A DNA stretch of 53,092 nt from the NCBI GenBank assembly GCA_938005675.1, contig CALKXH010000046.1, positions 1 through 53,092 on the forward strand, in the 5' to 3' direction. Below the pieces are notes generated by a model. That model did not search any database. It was not told the origin of the DNA and saw nothing but the letters and a program-made list of their open reading frames with translations. This document shows, piece after piece, positions 7,663-16,053 of the stretch; the first letter of the stretch is position 1, and the number at the start of each line of letters is the position of its first letter. Origin of the DNA: an uncultured Anaerolineae bacterium. Lineage in GTDB: Bacteria > Chloroflexota > Anaerolineae > Aggregatilineales > UBA2796. A program made the translations under genes and the position numbers.

Positions 7663-9315
7663 CTAGCGCGCAAGGCGGCTACGCTCTAGCGCCGCGATGA
7701 CTTTGGGCAGTTGCGCGATCACATCTTGGGCGAGGGCGCTGCTGCGCGTCGGGATGGCGGCGAGCCTGCCGCTCAGGGCGTGCAAGTACGCCGCGCTGAG
7801 CGCCGCCTCAAAGGGTGGCAATCCCTGTGCCAGCAAGCCGACGATCATGCCCGCCAACACATCGCCGGTGCCTGCGCGGGCTAGAGCGGGCTCGGCAAAG
7901 GGCAAGATGGCAACCTCGCCCTGTGGCGTGGCGATGACCGTGAAGGCGCCTTTCAGCACCACGATGCAGCGCCACTGGGCGGCTTTCTCGGCGGCAAGGC
8001 GCAGCCGATCCGCTTGGACTTGCTGCACGGGCGTGAGTCCGTTTTCAGGGCGCAGCTTAGCGAGGCGCGCCATCTCGCCTGGATGCGGCGTCAAGATCGT
8101 GTTCGGCGGGATTTTCGCCCACCACTCGTCCATCGTGGCGAGCATGTTCAAGCCGTCGGCATCGATGACGAGCGGCGGCAACTGCCCTTCCGCTTGCATC
8201 AGCACGGTCTCGATCAGGGTGAAGGCGTTCAGGGCGCGCCCCATGCCGACCCCGATCAACAGCGCGCTGTAGTCTGGCACTTCGGTCAGGGCGAGGCTGA
8301 TGGCGGCGTCGGTGAGGGTTTTCTCGCCCTCCTCGCCGCCGTTGGGCAAGGGCAGCCACGTCACTTCAGGCAGCGCCGAAGCTAAGGCGGCGATCACGGG
8401 CTTGGGCGCGGCGACGGTCACCAGGCCCGCCCCGATTCGATATGCCGCCTGCGCCGCCAAGCCCGCCGCGCCGATGTAGCGCTCTGAGCCGCCCACGATC
8501 AGCGCCTTGCCGAAGGTGCCTTTGTTGGCATCTGGCGGGCGGCGCGGCAACAGCGCGGCGACGCGCGCCGAGTCGATGACGAAGTGGCGCACGGATTGCA
8601 CTTCGGGCAGGTCGGGCGGCAAATCGAGCGGCGCCACGTGCAGCGCGCCGACGTACTCAGCCGCTGAGGCGGTCAGCAAGCCGACTTTGACCGCCTCGAA
8701 GGTGATGGTGGCGTCGGCGCGCAAGGCGCACTCCGAGTCGACCGCGCCGCTATCGGCGTCTACGCCTGAGGGCATATCCACAGCGAGGATGCGCGGTCGG
8801 TTGGGCAAGACTGGCTCTGGCAGGGCGCTCAAGTTGTAGCTGGTGGGCTGATCAGTCGGCATAGCGCGCTCCTCAAGGGCGCGGCGCACCGTCAACAAGA
8901 CCTCGCGCGCGCCGCCGCGCACGGGCGGCTTAGCGCCCGTGCCGAGCAGCGCATCCACGATCAGATCGGCTTCGAGGACGCGTTGGCGCAGCGCCTCAGG
9001 CGCATCGCTCAAAATGGTGACGCCGCCTGCGCGGGCTGCCTCGACGAGGCTATCTGCGCGCTCGCGGGCGAGGTAGCCCGTCACGCTCATGCCCTGCTCC
9101 GCCAAGTGACGGGCTGCCACCAAGCCATCGCCGCCGTTGTTGCCGTGTCCCACCAAGACCAACACACGCCCCGCCGAGTCGGGCGGCAAGAGTTGGCGGG
9201 CGAGATCGGCGGTGGCGCGCCCGGCGCGCGCCATCATCTGCGCATACGAAACGCCCATTGCGTCGGCAGCCGCCTCGATAGCTTGCATCTGTGCAACAGT
9301 GACCAGTTTCGGCAC
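7663..9315 (-). CDS. nnr: Bifunctional NAD(P)HX epimerase / ADP-dependent NAD(P)HX dehydratase
   Basis: Metabolite-repair enzyme that restores hydrated NADH and NADPH. The N-terminal YjeF domain (about 1-240) interconverts the R and S forms and has VGHGNNGGDGLVAAR (55-69) and VDMPSGVDADSG. The C-terminal ribokinase-like domain (about 255-545) dehydrates S-NAD(P)HX using ADP and has NKGTFGKALIVGGS, DADGLN, LTPHPGEM and ARAGTGDVLAG. The 550 residues match the fused bacterial form. GTG is the start codon. The gene lies 26 nt after the alpha/beta-hydrolase lipoprotein gene and 43 nt before pcrA on the same strand. Confidence 0.95.
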   Translation of the reverse strand: MPKLVTVAQMQAIEAAADAMGVSYAQMMARAGRATADLARQLLPPDSAGRVLVLVGHGNNGGDGLVAARHLAEQGMSVTGYLARERADSLVEAARAGGVTILSDAPEALRQRVLEADLIVDALLGTGAKPPVRGGAREVLLTVRRALEERAMPTDQPTSYNLSALPEPVLPNRPRILAVDMPSGVDADSGAVDSECALRADATITFEAVKVGLLTASAAEYVGALHVAPLDLPPDLPEVQSVRHFVIDSARVAALLPRRPPDANKGTFGKALIVGGSERYIGAAGLAAQAAYRIGAGLVTVAAPKPVIAALASALPEVTWLPLPNGGEEGEKTLTDAAISLALTEVPDYSALLIGVGMGRALNAFTLIETVLMQAEGQLPPLVIDADGLNMLATMDEWWAKIPPNTILTPHPGEMARLAKLRPENGLTPVQQVQADRLRLAAEKAAQWRCIVVLKGAFTVIATPQGEVAILPFAEPALARAGTGDVLAGMIVGLLAQGLPPFEAALSAAYLHALSGRLAAIPTRSSALAQDVIAQLPKVIAALERSRLAR

Positions 9316-9341
9316 GACGATCTGTCTCTTTCCTCGCGCGG

Positions 9342-10253
9342 CTACTCCAACAGCCAGCGCGCAACGATCTCAACCAAGTTCGGCTCACGCTCTAGTAAGA
9401 TAATACCACGCGCCCCGCCCTCATAGGGCAAGATGCGCCGCTCGCCGCGCGAGTTCGCTGCCAGCGCCTCAGCCGCCGCCGCACTGAGCGCGTCCTCGCG
9501 CCCGTAGGCAAGCAGTAGCGGGCGATCTCCGTAGGCATCCAGCGCTGCCTCAAGCGGTACGCCCTCTAGGGCGGGCAACGGGCTGATCAGGACGGCGGCG
9601 CGGCACAGCGAGGCGGCGGCGCAGCCGTCTAGGGCGGCGTTGGCGCCCGCCCCGACGCCTAGGACGTACAGCCGACTCGGATCGAGGCTAGGCAGACTGC
9701 GCAGCCGCTCCAGCACATTGACCACGTCCTGCGCGGTGCGCGCCCAATCGCGGACGCCGCCCGACATGCCGTAGCCGCGCAGATCGAGGGCAAGGACGTT
9801 CAAGCCGCCGACCTGCCATCCTCGCGCGAAGTCGCGCCAAACCTCCTTCGTCCCGTCCGAGTCGTGCAGCAGCAGGACGGTCGGGGCGGGACGGCGCGGC
9901 GCGCTGAAGAGGAAGCCCTCCAGCAGAGCGCCATCGGGCATCACGAACTGCAGCGCGATGAAGACTTCGGTCGGCGGCGGCAAGGGCGTCACTGTCACGC
10001 CCGAATTCGGCAAGAGAGTCGGCACGCGCGGCAAGAAAGCCGCCACTTGCGTCGCCAAGCGATCATCCGCCTCGCTATCGGGCAGCGTCGGCGGGCGCGG
10101 ATCGATGGTCGGGCTGGCGGGCAGGATGAAGATGGTCTCGGTCGGCGGGACGGGCGTGAACATCAGCTCGGGGTCGCAAGCGCTGAGCAGCAGGGCGGCG
10201 ATCAGCGCGCCGCACAGCGCCGCCGCGCGCCTAGTGACGGGCAAGCCAGTCAT
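9342..10253 (-). CDS. Alpha/beta-hydrolase-fold lipoprotein, probably catalytically dead
   Basis: A lipoprotein signal peptide ends in LLLSAC, with the lipidated Cys at 26, followed by a Pro/Thr-rich linker (27-95) and an alpha/beta-hydrolase fold (about 98-303). The oxyanion region LLLHDSDG and strand-turn DLRGYGMSGG are recognisable. The nucleophile elbow, usually GxSxG, reads GVGAG (199-203), so the Ser is replaced by Gly201. The usual catalytic His is Arg282 in GGARG. Only the acid candidate (GRED, D254) remains. I infer a surface binding or scaffold role. The gene overlaps the polA 3' end by 23 bp and is probably cotranscribed with it. Confidence 0.8.
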   Translation of the reverse strand: MTGLPVTRRAAALCGALIAALLLSACDPELMFTPVPPTETIFILPASPTIDPRPPTLPDSEADDRLATQVAAFLPRVPTLLPNSGVTVTPLPPPTEVFIALQFVMPDGALLEGFLFSAPRRPAPTVLLLHDSDGTKEVWRDFARGWQVGGLNVLALDLRGYGMSGGVRDWARTAQDVVNVLERLRSLPSLDPSRLYVLGVGAGANAALDGCAAASLCRAAVLISPLPALEGVPLEAALDAYGDRPLLLAYGREDALSAAAAEALAANSRGERRILPYEGGARGIILLEREPNLVEIVARWLLE

Positions 10254-13047
10254 CAGCCGCCTCCATCTCCGCCCAGTTCGCGCCGATGTTGACTTCGGCG
10301 CGCAACGGCACGCTCAGCGCGTAAGCGCCCTCCATGATCGTGCGCACCAGCGGCACGAGGCGCGCCAACTCGTCCTCAGGCGCCTCTAACACCAGCTCAT
10401 CGTGGACTTGTAAGATCAAGCGCGCTCGAAAGCCGCCCTCGCGCAGCGCCCGATGCAAGTTGACGGTCGCTAATTTCATGATGTCCGCCGCCGTGCCTTG
10501 AATGGGCATGTTGATCGCCTCGCGCTCGATGCGCGCCCGTTCCGCGCCGGAGACTCGCTCGTTTTGCAGCGCGCTGAAGTCGCGCCGCCTGCCCAGCAGC
10601 GTCTCAAGGTAGCCCTGCGCTTTGGCGCGCGCCTTCGATTCATCGAGGTAGCGGCGCACGCCCGGCAGCCGCGCGAAGTAGTTCTGGATGAACTGCTCCG
10701 CCTCGGCGCGGTTGAGTTCGCTCTCGCGGGCGAGGCGTTGCGCGCCCATGCCGTAGAGCAAGCCGAAATTGACGCGCTTGGCGAAGTAGCGCTGCTCTTT
10801 GCTGACTTGATCGTACGGCACGTTGCTGACCAGCGCCGCCGTGGCGCGATGGATGTCCAGATTATCGTGGAAGGCTTGCTGAAGCGCCTCATCGCCGCTG
10901 TAGTGCGCCAAAATGCGCAGCTCGATCTGGCTGTAATCCGTGCTGAGCAGCTGATAGCCTGCAGGGGCGATGAAGGCGCGCCGCACGCGCCGCCCTTCCT
11001 CCGTGCGGATCGGGATGTTCTGCAAGTTCGGATTCTCGCTGCTCAGCCTGCCCGTGACCGCGCCCAGCTGACGGTACGTCGTATGCACGCGCCCGTTGGC
11101 ATCGGCTTGACGAGCCAGAGCGACCACGTAGGTGCTATGGAGCTTCTCTAGGGCGCGCCACTCCGCCAAGAGCGGCACAATCGGGTGCTGATCGCGCAGC
11201 GCCTCAAGGGCGTCGGCATCGAGCGAGTAGCCGTGCTGCGACTTGCGCAAGCCTTTAGTGGGCAGCTTGAGCCTGCCGAACAGGACGTCGTTGAGCTGCT
11301 TGAGGCTACCGACGTTGAAAGGCATCCCCGCCGACTCGTGAATGCGCCGCTCGATCTCGGCGAGGCGCTCGGTGAACTCGACGCCCAGCGCCTCGAGGTA
11401 GGGCAGGTCGACGAGGGCGCCGTGCGCATTCATCTCGGCGATGATCGGGGCGAGCGGCAGCTCGATGCGTTCGTAGAGCGCCCACAGGTTTGCCGCCTGC
11501 AGATCGCGGCGCGTCGGCTCGATCAGGCGGAAGGTGAAGACGGCGTCGGCGGCGGCGTAGGGCGCGGCTAATCTCACAGGCACGCGATCCATCGTGATCT
11601 GCGCCTTGCCCTTGCCGATCAGCGCCTCGATGCGCGTCATGCGCACGCCGAAGCGGATGCGCGCCGAGTCCTTCAGCCCGTGGCGGCGCTCAGGCTGCAG
11701 GAGGGTCTCCGCCAATTGGGTATCGTAGCTGAGCGGCTGCACCTCCACGCCGTAGCGCCGCAGCACGTTCAGATCGAAGGGGGCGTTATGCGCCGCTTTA
11801 GCGATGTGCGGGTCGCTCAGGGCGGGCTTGAGGGCGGCGAGGACGCGCTCAAGCGGCAATTGGCGCTCGGCGGCTTCAGGAGCGTGTCCGACGGGGAGGT
11901 AGTAGCCCTCGTCGGCGTTCAGGGCGAGCGAGATGCCGACCAGAGAGGCTGTGTTGGCATCCGAGCTGCTGGTCTCGGTATCGAAGGCGAGCCACGTCGC
12001 CGTTTTGAGGCGCTCCACGAGCGCTTCGAGCGCCTCAGGCGTATCGACGAGGTGCAATTTGAAGGTCGACTCGGCAGGCACGAGGCTCGGATCGTCTTCA
12101 GGCTCGGCGGCGGGCTTGGGCGGCTCAGGCGTCTCGCCGAAAAGCGCCAACTGCTCCTCCTCCCGCTTGGGTGGGGCGAGCGGTTGCAAGCGGCGGATGA
12201 GCGACTTGAACTCCAGCTCGCGGAAGAGCGCCAAGACGCGCTCATAGTCATAATCTTGCGCCACGCAGCGCGCTAGGTCCAGCGCGATGGGCAGATCGGT
12301 CTGAATGGTGGCGAGTTGACGGCTGAGGAAGGCGCTCTGGCGCCCCTCGATCAGCTTGGCGCGAATTTTCTCAGGAATCGCCTCCAGATTGGCGTAGATG
12401 CCCTCTAGCGAGCCATAAGTTTGCAGCAGCGGCGCGGCGGTCTTCGCTCCAATGCCCTTGACGCCGGGGATGTTGTCCGAGCTATCGCCGACCAAGCCCT
12501 TGTAATCAGGCACTTGCTCAGGGCGCACGCCCAGCTTGGCATAGACGGCATCGGCGTCGTAGCGGGTGCTGCCGCCGCCCTGTTCGGGCAGCTCCAACGT
12601 GGTCAGATCGTTGACCAGCTGGAACAAGTCCTGATCGCCGGTGACGATATGCACAGCGACGCCTTGCGCGTTAGCTTGGCGCGCCACCGTGCCGATCACG
12701 TCGTCCGCCTCGCAGCCCTCGCGCTCCAAAATCGGGATGTTGAACGCCTCGACCAGCTCTCGGATGCGCCCAAGTTGAGCGGCGAGCGAGGCTTCCATCT
12801 CAGGGCGCTGACTTTTGTAGGTGGGCAGAGCCGCCTCGCGCCCGCTCAGCCCTTGATCGAAGGCGACAGCGAGGTACTGCGGCGGCGGATCGGCGCGCAG
12901 GATATCCAGCAGGGCGCGCGCGAAACCGAAGGTGGCGTTAGTCGGCTCGCCGCGCGAGGTCATCAGTCCGCGCTGCCCGCTGTGATAGCTGCGATGTGCC
13001 ACAGCGTGTCCATCCACGATCACCAAACGCGGGCGCGTCTCAGACAT
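10231..13047 (-). CDS. polA: DNA polymerase I
   Basis: Repair and Okazaki-fragment polymerase of 938 residues. The order is 5'-3' exonuclease (about 1-300, with GDSSDNIPGVKGIGAKTA), 3'-5' exonuclease (about 330-520) and polymerase (about 540-938). The proofreading residues look intact: FDTET, HNAPFDLNVL and YAAADAVFTFRL, unlike the dead proofreading domains of Taq or Bacillus Pol I. The polymerase has motif A (STDYSQIELRI), motif B (KRVNFGLLYGMG) and motif C (VHDELVLE). ATG start. It leads a minus-strand run of polA, lipoprotein, nnr and pcrA, and is divergent from yvcK across 137 bp. Confidence 0.97.
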   Translation of the reverse strand: MSETRPRLVIVDGHAVAHRSYHSGQRGLMTSRGEPTNATFGFARALLDILRADPPPQYLAVAFDQGLSGREAALPTYKSQRPEMEASLAAQLGRIRELVEAFNIPILEREGCEADDVIGTVARQANAQGVAVHIVTGDQDLFQLVNDLTTLELPEQGGGSTRYDADAVYAKLGVRPEQVPDYKGLVGDSSDNIPGVKGIGAKTAAPLLQTYGSLEGIYANLEAIPEKIRAKLIEGRQSAFLSRQLATIQTDLPIALDLARCVAQDYDYERVLALFRELEFKSLIRRLQPLAPPKREEEQLALFGETPEPPKPAAEPEDDPSLVPAESTFKLHLVDTPEALEALVERLKTATWLAFDTETSSSDANTASLVGISLALNADEGYYLPVGHAPEAAERQLPLERVLAALKPALSDPHIAKAAHNAPFDLNVLRRYGVEVQPLSYDTQLAETLLQPERRHGLKDSARIRFGVRMTRIEALIGKGKAQITMDRVPVRLAAPYAAADAVFTFRLIEPTRRDLQAANLWALYERIELPLAPIIAEMNAHGALVDLPYLEALGVEFTERLAEIERRIHESAGMPFNVGSLKQLNDVLFGRLKLPTKGLRKSQHGYSLDADALEALRDQHPIVPLLAEWRALEKLHSTYVVALARQADANGRVHTTYRQLGAVTGRLSSENPNLQNIPIRTEEGRRVRRAFIAPAGYQLLSTDYSQIELRILAHYSGDEALQQAFHDNLDIHRATAALVSNVPYDQVSKEQRYFAKRVNFGLLYGMGAQRLARESELNRAEAEQFIQNYFARLPGVRRYLDESKARAKAQGYLETLLGRRRDFSALQNERVSGAERARIEREAINMPIQGTAADIMKLATVNLHRALREGGFRARLILQVHDELVLEAPEDELARLVPLVRTIMEGAYALSVPLRAEVNIGANWAEMEAADDWLARH

Positions 13048-13064
13048 GGCGGCATTTTCTCGGC

Positions 13065-13070
13065 ATTCTA
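13065..13070 (-). promoter_or_regulatory. Candidate -10 box for polA
   Basis: TAGAAT on the minus strand lies 17 nt before the polA ATG. No convincing -35 box sits at the usual distance, so the call is weak. Confidence 0.3.
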
Positions 13071-13148
13071 AAACGGATGTTCATCCTTTGAATTGTAACC
13101 GAAAACGATGCGGAACTCTAGCCTTGAGCGGTCTGCGCTGTAAGCGCC

Positions 13149-13178
13149 TTGACGCGGCGCTATGGCGCGTGCTAAGCT
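13149..13178 (+). promoter_or_regulatory. Promoter of yvcK, probably leaderless
   Basis: TTGACG (13149-13154), an 18-bp spacer and TAAGCT (13173-13178) precede ATG at 13185. Only 6 nt separate the -10 box from the start codon, so transcription would begin at or next to the A of ATG. No ribosome site is visible, which fits a leaderless mRNA. Confidence 0.55.
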
Positions 13179-13184
13179 ACGCGC

Positions 13185-14501
13185 ATGGCTGATCAAATCG
13201 CGCCCAAGATACACTTCCCCAAGCGTTGGGGCAAGCTGCTGATGCCGGGCATCGGCATCAAGCGCTGGTTCATCGTGTTCGTCCTCGGTCTTTTCGCGCT
13301 CAGCCTCGCCCTTGCCCTGCTGCTGAGCTTGGGCATCCCCTCGATTGCCGATCTGTTCGCGCTCGGCGCTGTGTGGCTGCTCTTGCTCAGCGCGCTCTTC
13401 GGCGCGGCGGGAGGCTTGGCGCTTTATGTTGGCTTGGTGCGCCTCAGCCAGCTGATTCTGACGCCCTTGTTGCGCGGGCGGCGCGAACACTTCATCGATC
13501 TGATGACCCATCACGCCCAGCGAGCCAACGGACTGCGACTAGTGGCGCTGGGCGGCGGATCGGGCTTGCCTGCGGTGCTGCGCGCCTTCAAAGAGCAGAC
13601 CAATAACATCACCGCCATCGTGACCGTCGCCGACGATGGTGGCAGCACGGGCATCCTGCGCGAGGAGTTCGGGGTGCTGGCGCCGGGCGATCTGCGGCAG
13701 AACATCGCGGCGTTGGCGGACGACGAGTCGCTCATGACGCAGCTCTTTCAATATCGCTTCACCAATGGCGGCTTGCAGGGGCATAGCTTCGGCAATTTGT
13801 TCTTGACGGCGTTGGCGGATATCACGGGCAGCATGGATCGGGCTGTGATCGAGGCGAGCAAAGTTTTGGCGATTCGCGGGCGCGTCTTGCCCGCCACCGT
13901 ACAGGATGTGCAGCTGGGCGCCGAGGTGCGCACCGCGGAGCGCCAGCTCAAGCGCGTGATCGGCGAGTCGCAGATTCCGAAGGCGGGCGGGACGATTGAG
14001 CGCGTCTTTCTGCTGCCGGAGCGCGCCCGCGCCTATCCCGACTCGATTCGCGCCATCTTGAACGCCGAGCTGATCGTGATCGGACCGGGCAGCCTCTTCA
14101 CCAGCATCCTGCCGACCCTTCTGGTCGATGGCATTGTGGAGGCGGTGCGCGCCAGCAAGGGCTTGGTGGTCTATGTCTGCAACATCGCAACGCAAAAGGG
14201 CGAGACAGAGGGCTTCGGCGTGGCGGATCACGTCTTGGCGCTGGAGCGGCACATCGGCAAGGGCGTTTTTGAGGTGATCTTGGCGAATAACGCCTATCCT
14301 GAGCGCAACGCTGGCGCGAACACGCATTACGTCGCGCCGCTGCCGCCCGATCACGCCCTGCGCAGGCGCTATCAGGTCGTTGAGGCTGACCTGATCGATC
14401 CGCAGCGCCCGTGGCGGCACAGCTCAGAGAAACTAGGGCGCGCCATACAGGGCTTGCTGGCTGATTCTAAGCTGCGCGCTGAAGCCGCTCGGCAAGCTTA
14501 G
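13185..14501 (+). CDS. yvcK: YvcK/CofD-like uridylyltransferase-fold regulator with membrane anchor
   Basis: YvcK (MgfK, GlmR) proteins bind UDP-sugars and coordinate central carbon flow with cell-wall synthesis. Signature motifs are LGGGSGLP (122-129), [18 protein letters not shown] and HSFGNL. The 438-residue protein is longer than typical cytosolic YvcK (about 320) because of two N-terminal hydrophobic helices (about 27-50 and 57-92), which should tether the domain to the inner membrane face. The start is fixed by the adjacent promoter. Its 3' end overlaps the convergent 131-residue gene by 4 bp. Confidence 0.9.
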   Translation: MADQIAPKIHFPKRWGKLLMPGIGIKRWFIVFVLGLFALSLALALLLSLGIPSIADLFALGAVWLLLLSALFGAAGGLALYVGLVRLSQLILTPLLRGRREHFIDLMTHHAQRANGLRLVALGGGSGLPAVLRAFKEQTNNITAIVTVADDGGSTGILREEFGVLAPGDLRQNIAALADDESLMTQLFQYRFTNGGLQGHSFGNLFLTALADITGSMDRAVIEASKVLAIRGRVLPATVQDVQLGAEVRTAERQLKRVIGESQIPKAGGTIERVFLLPERARAYPDSIRAILNAELIVIGPGSLFTSILPTLLVDGIVEAVRASKGLVVYVCNIATQKGETEGFGVADHVLALERHIGKGVFEVILANNAYPERNAGANTHYVAPLPPDHALRRRYQVVEADLIDPQRPWRHSSEKLGRAIQGLLADSKLRAEAARQA

Positions 14502-14893
14502 CCCGCCTGAAGCCGCTCGCGCAGCACTTGCGGCGGGTTCAAGCACACGCCGCCGATCATTTGGCGCAGCACTGGCGTATCCCATTCAGCGTTGAAGCCA
14601 TCGGGCTCGTAAAAGCGGCTGAGTCCTCGCGCTTCGGGCGCCTCAGACTCGGCAGCTGCCCGCCACGCCGCCAAGTAGCAAGCGACCGCCTCTTCTGCGC
14701 GCGCGAAAGTCCGCCCCGACCAAGCTGCTGTCAAGAGGTCGATCAGCGCCCGCTCATCGAAGTCGAGCGGGGCTGAGTCGGCGTGGCGGGCACAAATTTC
14801 AGCGGCTTGCGCGCACAGCGCCGCCTCCAGAGGCGGCTGATCGGCTTGCGAGGCTTGAAAGGCTGCGGCGAGCGCCGCCCAGCTCACCTTCAC
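14498..14893 (-). CDS. Hypothetical protein downstream of WD40 gene
   Basis: A 131-residue, Ala-rich, mostly helical soluble protein with four Cys and several conserved-looking aromatic positions near the C-terminus (SRFYEPDGF, EWDTPVLRQMIGG). I do not recognise a family. It starts with GTG, and GTGA overlaps the stop of the upstream WD40 gene, a common sign of translational coupling. It may be a partner of that propeller protein. No signal peptide or membrane segment is visible. Confidence 0.6.
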   Translation of the reverse strand: MKVSWAALAAAFQASQADQPPLEAALCAQAAEICARHADSAPLDFDERALIDLLTAAWSGRTFARAEEAVACYLAAWRAAAESEAPEARGLSRFYEPDGFNAEWDTPVLRQMIGGVCLNPPQVLRERLQAG

Positions 14894-15921
14894 GGCACAC
14901 CCCAGATGGCGATGTGCTGCGAGCTATCCGCTGTGACGAGCAACGTGCCATCGGCGCTGAAAAGCAAGCTGCTGATCGGCTGCGAGACGGGCGCGTTGGG
15001 CTGCTTGAGCGTGGTCAGCAGGCTTTGCGCGGCGACGTCCCACAGCTCGATGCTGCCGTTGCTCGTCCCTACAGCTAGGATGCCGCCGTCGGCGCTGAAG
15101 GCGAGGCTCGCCAACTGTCCCTGAACGCCCTTGAGCGCGGCGGCGCGCTCGCCCGTGCGCGCATTCCACAGCTGGATGGCGCTCTGAGGCGCGGCGCGCT
15201 CGCCGACGGCGAGAGTCAGCCGATCAGGGCTGTAGGCGAGCGTCACAAGCTGACCGCTCGCTCCGCGCAGCGCCCCGATCTGTTGGCGGCTCGCTACCTC
15301 CCACAGGTAGACAGCCCTATCGGCGCCCAGCGAGGCGAAGGCGCGGCTATCCGTGCTGAAAGCGACGCTCGTGACCGCCCCGCCATGCCCCTTGAAGACC
15401 TTTTCGCGGTCGCCGTGAGGCAACTGCCATAAGGTGACCAGCCCGTCGCTTGCGCCGCTGATCAGCCAACGCCCATCTGGGCTGACGGAGAGGCTGGTGA
15501 CGGGCGCGCGCGCTGGTCCGAGCTGCTTCTCCTCTGTGCCGCTTGCCGCGCGCCAAAAGCGGATGGTGCGGTCGCTGCTAGCGGAGATAACCAGCCGTCC
15601 ATCGGCGCTGAAGGCGACGGCGTTCACGGCGCCCTCGTGCGCCCGCATGATGTGAAGCTCCTGCGGCGGGTCGAGCTGCCACAGGCGCACTGTGCCATCG
15701 CGCACGCCCAGAGCCAGCAGGCGATTATCGGGGCTGAGGGCGACGCCTGTGACGTTACACGCGCAGCCGCTCTGGGCGGTGATGAGGGCTAGAGGCTGCA
15801 AGCGGTCGGCGTTTTGCGGCGTGATCATCGTCCGCGTTGAAAGCTGAGCGCGAACGAGGCTCGGCATTGCTAAGCACACGATGGCGAAGCCGAGCGAGAG
15901 CAGACGAAAGCGGCGTTTCAT
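14890..15921 (-). CDS. Secreted seven-bladed WD40 beta-propeller protein
   Basis: A signal peptide (MKRRFRLLSLGFAIVCLAMP, cleavage probably after residue 25) is followed by seven WD40 repeats that would close one propeller. Repeats end in LWQ, FWR, LWQ, LWE, LWN, LWD and IWG and share F/Y-SxDG-type turns. No enzymatic domain is present, so the likely role is extracytoplasmic binding or assembly. A longer ORF extends 44 codons upstream, but the start chosen here gives a clear signal peptide and has GGAG about 11 nt upstream. The gene is divergent from the membrane protein gene at 16054. Confidence 0.85.
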   Translation of the reverse strand: MKRRFRLLSLGFAIVCLAMPSLVRAQLSTRTMITPQNADRLQPLALITAQSGCACNVTGVALSPDNRLLALGVRDGTVRLWQLDPPQELHIMRAHEGAVNAVAFSADGRLVISASSDRTIRFWRAASGTEEKQLGPARAPVTSLSVSPDGRWLISGASDGLVTLWQLPHGDREKVFKGHGGAVTSVAFSTDSRAFASLGADRAVYLWEVASRQQIGALRGASGQLVTLAYSPDRLTLAVGERAAPQSAIQLWNARTGERAAALKGVQGQLASLAFSADGGILAVGTSNGSIELWDVAAQSLLTTLKQPNAPVSQPISSLLFSADGTLLVTADSSQHIAIWGVP

Positions 15922-15944
15922 GGGATGATCGCTCCGAGCGATGA

Positions 15945-15972
15945 TTGTCAATAAAGGCGACTGCGATAGAAT
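15945..15972 (+). promoter_or_regulatory. Promoter for the membrane protein gene at 16054
   Basis: TTGTCA (15945-15950), a 16-bp spacer and TAGAAT (15967-15972). The predicted leader is about 75 nt. It lies in the gap between the divergent WD40 gene and the membrane protein gene. Confidence 0.55.
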
Positions 15973-16053
15973 GGGCTGCGTGGTGCTGCGTTGGCAGTTC
16001 GATTTCAATTCTAAAGGGACGGGCGCGCTGAGAGCGTGCCAAACCAATAACAA

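Noticed and set aside
15922-16053. 44-codon upstream extension of the WD40 ORF
   Set aside because: It covers the promoter of the divergent gene, and the internal ATG gives a clear signal peptide with GGAG upstream.
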